Shown one piece after another: positions 6,083 to 10,097 of a stretch of 10,097 nucleotides of DNA. The stretch lies in assembly GCA_029946045.1 (NCBI GenBank), contig JAQSDS010000475.1, positions 1 through 10,097 of the forward strand. The letters are read 5' to 3'. Made by a program: the position numbers and the translations under genes. The stretch is from Rhodoferax sp. Lineage in GTDB: Bacteria > Pseudomonadota > Gammaproteobacteria > Burkholderiales > Burkholderiaceae_C. Under the pieces are notes generated by a model. The model was given only the letters and a program-made list of their open reading frames with translations. It did not search any database and was not told the origin of the DNA. Within the stretch, counting starts at the first letter, position 1; every line of letters starts with the position of its first letter.

Positions 6083-7603
6083 ATGATTGAGCCCATCCTG
6101 ATTGCCCAGCACGGCCAGACGCAATGTTTTCTGCAACCCGACAAAGCCAACCGTCATGGCCTGATCACGGGCGCCACTGGCACCGGCAAAACCATCACCC
6201 TGCAAACCTTGGCCGAGGGTTTTTCCAACATGGGCGTCCCGGTGTTCATGGCCGACGTCAAGGGCGACCTGACCGGCATTTCCCAGCCTGGCGCTGCGAG
6301 CCCCAAACTAGCCAAAGTCATCGCCGAACGCGGGCTCGCCACCCCCGACTTTGCAGCCTTCCCGACCACGCTGTGGGACGTTTTTGGCGAACAGGGCCAC
6401 CCGGTGCGCGCCACCGTGAGCGACCTTGGGCCGTTGCTGTTAGGGCGCATGCTCAACCTCAATGAGACCCAGGCCGGTGTGCTGCAACTGGTGTTCAAAA
6501 TTGCCGACGACGACGGCCTGTTGCTGCTCGACATGAAAGACTTGCGCGCCATGTGCCAGTCTGTCGGCGACAACGCCAGCGAATTCACCACCGAATACGG
6601 CAACATCAGCGCCGCCAGCATTGGTGCCATCCAACGCGGCCTGATGCAGGTCGAGGCGCAAGGCGGTGACAAATTCTTTGGCGAGCCCATGCTCAACATA
6701 GACGACTTCATGCAGACCGACAGCACGGGCCGCGGCATGGTCAACATCCTGGCCGCTGACAAACTGATGAACTCACCGCGTCTGTACAGCACCTTTTTGC
6801 TCTGGATGCTGAGCGAACTGTTCGAGAACCTGCCAGAGGTGGGTGACCTGGACAAGCCCAAAATGGTGTTTTTCTTTGATGAAGCCCACCTGCTCTTCAA
6901 CGATGCGCCCAAGGTGCTGATCGAGCGCATTGAGCTGGTGGTGCGGCTGGTGCGATCCAAAGGCGTGGGGGTTTATTTTGTGACGCAAAACCCGCTCGAC
7001 ATTCCCGACAGCGTGCTGGCCCAATTGGGCAACCGGGTGCAACACGCGCTGCGTGCCTTCACTCCGCGCGACCAAAAGGCAGTCAAATCAGCCGCCGACA
7101 CCATGCGACCCAACTCCGGGCTGGACGTGGGTGCTGCCATCACCGAACTCGGCGTGGGCGAGGCGCTGGTCAGTTTTCTGGACGCCAAAGGCCGCCCCTG
7201 CCCCACCGAGCGTGTCTTTGTGCTGCCACCGGCCAGCCAGATCGGACCGATCACGCCGGCACAGCGGCAACTGTTGCTGTCCGAATCCATCGTGGCCGGG
7301 GTCTACGAAAAGACGCTGGACCGCGAGTCGGCCTATGAAAAACTCAAGGGCCACGCCGCCACCCGCGCGGCCCAAGCTGAAAGCAAGGCGACCCAAACCA
7401 ACGCGGCACCTGCGGCCCAAGGTGGCGGCATGTTCGACAACATCAGCTCGGGCCTGGGCAGCCTGCTGGGCGGTGGCGGCGGCCGACGTACTTCCGCTGG
7501 CGAACAGCTCTTCAAAAGCGCCGCCAGCTCCATCGGCCGCGAGGTCGGCCGCCAGATCATCCGCGGCGTGCTGGGCGGCATTTTTGGCGGCTCCAAACGC
7601 TAA
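6083..7603 (+). CDS. yjgR: DUF853 / HerA-FtsK-like P-loop ATPase (YjgR family)
   Basis: This 506-residue protein is a member of the DUF853 family typified by E. coli YjgR, a HerA/FtsK-superfamily ATPase of unknown role. Visible motifs are Walker A GATGTGKT (30-37) after [20 protein letters not shown] (52-65), Walker [13 protein letters not shown] (261-272, with Asp266 and Glu267), the sensor-like VYFVTQNP (297-304), and an arginine-containing [10 protein letters not shown] (321-330) that could supply a trans-acting finger. The last 75 or so residues change style: an Ala/Gln linker, a Gly-rich segment near [20 protein letters not shown], then a small-residue-rich helix ending IFGGSKR. No NurA-type nuclease, membrane partner or pilus gene is nearby, so a DNA-pumping role is only inferred from the superfamily. 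upp follows after 26 bases with no terminator between. Confidence 0.92.
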   Translation: MIEPILIAQHGQTQCFLQPDKANRHGLITGATGTGKTITLQTLAEGFSNMGVPVFMADVKGDLTGISQPGAASPKLAKVIAERGLATPDFAAFPTTLWDVFGEQGHPVRATVSDLGPLLLGRMLNLNETQAGVLQLVFKIADDDGLLLLDMKDLRAMCQSVGDNASEFTTEYGNISAASIGAIQRGLMQVEAQGGDKFFGEPMLNIDDFMQTDSTGRGMVNILAADKLMNSPRLYSTFLLWMLSELFENLPEVGDLDKPKMVFFFDEAHLLFNDAPKVLIERIELVVRLVRSKGVGVYFVTQNPLDIPDSVLAQLGNRVQHALRAFTPRDQKAVKSAADTMRPNSGLDVGAAITELGVGEALVSFLDAKGRPCPTERVFVLPPASQIGPITPAQRQLLLSESIVAGVYEKTLDRESAYEKLKGHAATRAAQAESKATQTNAAPAAQGGGMFDNISSGLGSLLGGGGGRRTSAGEQLFKSAASSIGREVGRQIIRGVLGGIFGGSKR

Positions 7604-7629
7604 ACCCCAACTTAAAAGAAAGAAACACC

Positions 7630-8274
7630 ATGACGACTCCCCAAGATCCGATGGTCCACCTCATCGACCATCCACTGGTGCAGCACAAGCTCACGCTGAT
7701 GCGCCGCAAAGACGCCAGCACCACCAGCTTTCGCACCTTGCTCAACGAGTTATCGATGCTGATGGCCTACGAGGTCACACGCGACATGCCGACGCAGGAC
7801 GTCGAGATCGAAACACCCCTGGAGACCATGACCGCCAAGGTCATTGACGGCAAAAAGCTGGCCTTGGTGTCCATCCTGCGCGCCGGCACCGGCATTCTGG
7901 ACGGCATGCTGAGTGTGGTTCCCGGCGCGCGCGTGGGCCACATTGGCCTGTACCGCGACCCGGCCACGCTGCAGGCGGTCGAGTATTACTTCAAAATGCC
8001 CAAGGAAATGCCCGAACGCGACGTGGTGGTGGTCGACCCGATGCTGGCCACTGGCCATTCGGCCATTGCAGCGATCACGCGCATCAAGGCGCTGAACCCC
8101 AAGTCGATCAAGTTCGTCTGTCTGCTGACCTGCCCCGAAGGCGTCAAGGCGCTGCGCGAGGCCCACCCCGATGTGGCTATCTACACTGCGGCCATCGACC
8201 GCCAGCTCAACAGCCACGGCTACATCCTGCCGGGCCTGGGTGATGCCGGCGACCGGATTTTTGGCACCCAATAA
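7630..8274 (+). CDS. upp: Uracil phosphoribosyltransferase Upp
   Basis: Upp converts uracil and PRPP to UMP, the main uracil salvage route. The 214-residue protein is of normal length, with [12 protein letters not shown] (14-25), [10 protein letters not shown] (83-92), the PRPP loop [14 protein letters not shown] (132-145) and the C-terminal uracil-binding segment from [12 protein letters not shown] (187-198) to [12 protein letters not shown] (201-212). In E. coli the PRPP loop reads ATGGS; here the second Gly is His143, which is probably a lineage variant, as the other signature residues are intact. The ATG at 7630 follows a purine-rich AAAGAAAGAAA stretch instead of a canonical Shine-Dalgarno. 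The next Met (residue 8) would also leave the core intact but is less likely. It may be co-transcribed with the preceding ATPase gene. No uraA permease is visible next to it. Confidence 0.96.
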   Translation: MTTPQDPMVHLIDHPLVQHKLTLMRRKDASTTSFRTLLNELSMLMAYEVTRDMPTQDVEIETPLETMTAKVIDGKKLALVSILRAGTGILDGMLSVVPGARVGHIGLYRDPATLQAVEYYFKMPKEMPERDVVVVDPMLATGHSAIAAITRIKALNPKSIKFVCLLTCPEGVKALREAHPDVAIYTAAIDRQLNSHGYILPGLGDAGDRIFGTQ

Positions 8275-8320
8275 AATTTGCTTGCAAGGCAGGCGCGCTG
8301 CGATGGCTACTCGAGATGCA

Positions 8321-8349
8321 TTGACTGTTGTTTGATGTCAATCAATCTT
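8321..8349 (+). promoter_or_regulatory. Possible icd core promoter (TTGACT / AATCTT)
   Basis: TTGACT at 8321-8326 is a good -35-like hexamer. With a 17-base spacer the -10 position would be AATCTT (8344-8349), a poor match. If real, the FNR-type dyad lies between the two hexamers, an arrangement typical of repression. A second possible -10, TACAGT (8389-8394), has no matching -35 and would place the dyad about 60 bases upstream of the start, fitting activation instead. The sequence alone does not decide. Confidence 0.3.
8332..8345. promoter_or_regulatory. FNR/ANR-type operator, perfect dyad
   Basis: TTGATGTCAATCAA is an exact match to the CRP/FNR-family consensus TTGAT-N4-ATCAA, recognised by FNR, ANR, DNR or FixK-like regulators. 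It is intergenic and centred about 95 bases before the icd start codon, in an otherwise GC-rich region where this AT-rich dyad stands out. A second overlapping inverted repeat, ATTGAC (8320-8325) with GTCAAT (8337-8342), shares its right half. Binding is inferred from the consensus match only. Confidence 0.7.
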
Positions 8350-8422
8350 TCACCACCGCAAAGCCCGCCCAGTCCGGCGCCCATCGAATACAGTCACCTA
8401 CTGCGCAACCGTCAACCCATAA

Positions 8423-8428
8423 AGAGGA
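8423..8428 (+). promoter_or_regulatory. Ribosome binding site of icd
   Basis: AGAGGA is a strong Shine-Dalgarno sequence five bases before the ATG at 8434. It is the clearest such site in the window, suggesting high translation of this enzyme. Confidence 0.85.
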
Positions 8429-8433
8429 AACCC

Positions 8434-10097
8434 ATGACCACTGAATCATCCAAAATCATTTACACCCTGACCGACGAAGCCCCCTTTTTGGCAACGTGTG
8501 CCTTCTTGCCCGTCATTCGCACTTTCGCCGCGCCGGCGGGTGTCAATGTCGCCGAATGCGATATCTCGGTGGCGGCCAGGGTGCTGGGCGAATTCCCCGA
8601 CTGTCTGACCGATGCGCAAAAACTGCCGGACAACCTGAAAGAACTCGGTCGACTGACGCTGCTACCCGATACCAACATCATCAAATTGCCCAACATCAGT
8701 GCGTCGGTTGGCCAGTTGATCGCCTGCATCAAGGAATTGCAGTCCAAAGGCTACGCCATCCCGGACTACCCTGAAGATCCCAAAACCGACGCTGATAAGG
8801 CGATCCAGAGCCGCTACTCCCGCTGCATTGGCAGCGCTGTGAACCCGGTTCTGCGTGAAGGCAATTCTGACCGCCGCGCGCCTCGTGCCGTCAAGGAATT
8901 TGCCCGCAAGCACCCGCACTCGATGGCCGACTGGAGTCAGGCCTCGCGTTCCCACGTTTCGCACATGCACCACGGCGACTTTTACCACGGTGAAAAGTCC
9001 CTGACATTGGACAAAGCCCGGGACGTGAAGATGGAACTGGTCACAAAGAGCGGCAAAACCATGGTGCTCAAACCCAAGGTTGCACTCAAAGACGGCGAAA
9101 TCATCGACAGCATGTTCATGAGTAAAAAAGCCCTGTTGGCTTTTTACGAAAAGGAAATTGAAGACGCCCACAAGACCGGCGTGATGTTCTCACTGCACGT
9201 CAAGGCCACCATGATGAAGGTGTCGCACCCCATCGTGTTCGGTCACTGCGTGCGGATCTTCTACAAGGACGCGTTCGAAAAACACGCCAAGCTGTTTGAT
9301 GAGCTGGGCGTGAACGTCAACAACGGCATGGTCAACCTGTACGACAAGATCGCCACGCTGCCGCAATCGCAGCGCGAGGAAATCATCAAGGACCTGCACG
9401 CCTGCCACGAACATCGCCCTGAACTGGCAATGGTGGACTCGGCCAAAGGCATCACCAACTTTCACTCCCCCAACGACATCATTGTCGACGCTTCCATGCC
9501 GGCCATGATTCGCAACGGCGGCAAGATGTGGGGCGCAGATGGTCGCTTGAAAGATGTCAAGGCCGTGATGCCCGAGAGCACCTTTGCCCGCATCTACCAG
9601 GAAATGATCAACTTCTGCAAATGGAACGGTAACTTCGATCCCCGCACCATGGGCACCGTTCCCAACGTGGGCCTGATGGCACAGCAAGCCGAAGAATATG
9701 GTTCCCACGACAAGACTTTTGAGATCGCTGAAGACGGTGTGGCCAACATCACCGACCTGGCCACCGGCGAAGTGCTATTGGCGCAGAACGTCGAAGCAGG
9801 CGATATTTGGCGCATGTGCCAAGCCAAAGACGCCGCCATCCGCGATTGGGTCAAACTGGCGGTCACCCGCGCCCGCAACTCCGGCATGCCCGCGGTGTTC
9901 TGGCTTGACCCGTACCGTCCACACGAAAACGAGCTGATCAAAAAGGTCAAGGCCTACCTCCTGGACCACGACACCAGCGGTCTCGACATCCAGATCATGT
10001 CGCAGGTGCGCGCCATCCGTTACTCGATGGAACGTGCCATTCGCGGCCTGGACACCATCTCGGTGACCGGCAACATCCTGCGCGACTACCTGACCGA
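8434..10097 (+). CDS. icd: Monomeric NADP-dependent isocitrate dehydrogenase (3' end cut)
   Basis: This is the first 554 residues of a monomeric (about 740-residue) isocitrate dehydrogenase, which oxidises and decarboxylates isocitrate to 2-oxoglutarate with NADP in the TCA cycle. It is unrelated in length and motif pattern to the shorter dimeric Icd of E. coli. The beginning [20 protein letters not shown] is typical. Residues that I align with the substrate and metal site of the Azotobacter vinelandii enzyme are present: Ser134, Asn137, Arg141 and Arg147 in [18 protein letters not shown] (133-150), Lys257 in [10 protein letters not shown], Asp352 in IIVDASMP, Tyr422 in EEYGSHDK, and Asp551 in NILRDYLTD just before the window edge. 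The equivalences rest on memory of that structure. Start and ribosome binding site are clear, and the upstream region carries an FNR-type box. The C-terminal part is not in the window. Confidence 0.97.
   Translation, partial: MTTESSKIIYTLTDEAPFLATCAFLPVIRTFAAPAGVNVAECDISVAARVLGEFPDCLTDAQKLPDNLKELGRLTLLPDTNIIKLPNISASVGQLIACIKELQSKGYAIPDYPEDPKTDADKAIQSRYSRCIGSAVNPVLREGNSDRRAPRAVKEFARKHPHSMADWSQASRSHVSHMHHGDFYHGEKSLTLDKARDVKMELVTKSGKTMVLKPKVALKDGEIIDSMFMSKKALLAFYEKEIEDAHKTGVMFSLHVKATMMKVSHPIVFGHCVRIFYKDAFEKHAKLFDELGVNVNNGMVNLYDKIATLPQSQREEIIKDLHACHEHRPELAMVDSAKGITNFHSPNDIIVDASMPAMIRNGGKMWGADGRLKDVKAVMPESTFARIYQEMINFCKWNGNFDPRTMGTVPNVGLMAQQAEEYGSHDKTFEIAEDGVANITDLATGEVLLAQNVEAGDIWRMCQAKDAAIRDWVKLAVTRARNSGMPAVFWLDPYRPHENELIKKVKAYLLDHDTSGLDIQIMSQVRAIRYSMERAIRGLDTISVTGNILRDYLT

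Larger units (their letters stand above)
8275..8433 (+). promoter_or_regulatory. Intergenic leader between upp and icd
   Basis: These 159 bases hold no gene that I can support. They contain an FNR-type dyad (8332-8345), overlapping potential promoter hexamers, and the icd ribosome binding site. No hairpin followed by a T-run was found after upp; the palindrome CTTGCAAG (8281-8288) and the GCAG/CTGC pairing near 8289-8301 are too short and lack a T tract. How upp transcription ends is therefore unclear. Confidence 0.6.

Noticed and set aside
6154..6960. 268-codon open frame on the minus strand inside the DUF853 ATPase gene
   Set aside because: Its product is Ser/Pro/Arg-rich with no motif, and it is fully covered by a gene with clear Walker motifs on the other strand.
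8281..8301. Possible intrinsic terminator after upp (CTTGCAAG palindrome and GCAG/CTGC pairing)
   Set aside because: The stems are too short and no T-run follows.
8662..9171. Open frame on the minus strand inside icd (also 9190-9708)
   Set aside because: These are antisense to continuous conserved isocitrate dehydrogenase sequence and have no motif or ribosome binding site.

Overview
This window looks like chromosomal housekeeping DNA from a betaproteobacterium, most probably Burkholderiales and perhaps Comamonadaceae (a Rhodoferax- or Polaromonas-like organism). That rests on the GC-rich coding sequence, the gene order yebC-purD-hemF-nadD-rsfS-rlmH-maf-rng, the Lys/Ala-rich tails on RsfS, and a monomeric NADP isocitrate dehydrogenase. 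The assignment is inferred from gene content and style, not from a database match. No phage, transposase, CRISPR array, toxin-antitoxin pair, tRNA or rRNA gene was seen.

Left part (1-6024, minus strand): eight genes run in one direction, in transcription order yebC, purD, hemF, nadD, rsfS, rlmH, maf and rng (rng is cut by the window edge). They are packed tightly. yebC/purD and purD/hemF overlap by ATGA, nadD/rsfS overlap by one base (TGATG), and hemF/nadD and rsfS/rlmH are separated by 8 and 9 bases. This reads as one operon. It joins translation and ribosome functions (YebC, RsfS, RlmH, RNase G) with nucleotide, cofactor and heme synthesis (PurD, NadD, HemF) and nucleotide-pool cleaning (Maf). 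The only sizeable gap, between rlmH and maf, is almost wholly filled by a 101-base palindromic element with nested stems.

Right part (6083-10097, plus strand): starting from a 58-base divergent intergenic region, the strand carries a HerA/FtsK-like ATPase of the DUF853 (YjgR) family, then upp (uracil salvage) 26 bases later. After a 159-base spacer comes a monomeric isocitrate dehydrogenase that runs off the right edge. That spacer holds a perfect FNR-type dyad, TTGAT-GTCA-ATCAA, suggesting oxygen-responsive control of this TCA-cycle gene.

No wholly new multi-gene system is visible. The items most worth a second look are the palindromic element that doubles as the 5' leader of maf, the very long basic tails on RsfS, the FNR-type box before icd, and an AT-rich palindromic patch inside nadD.
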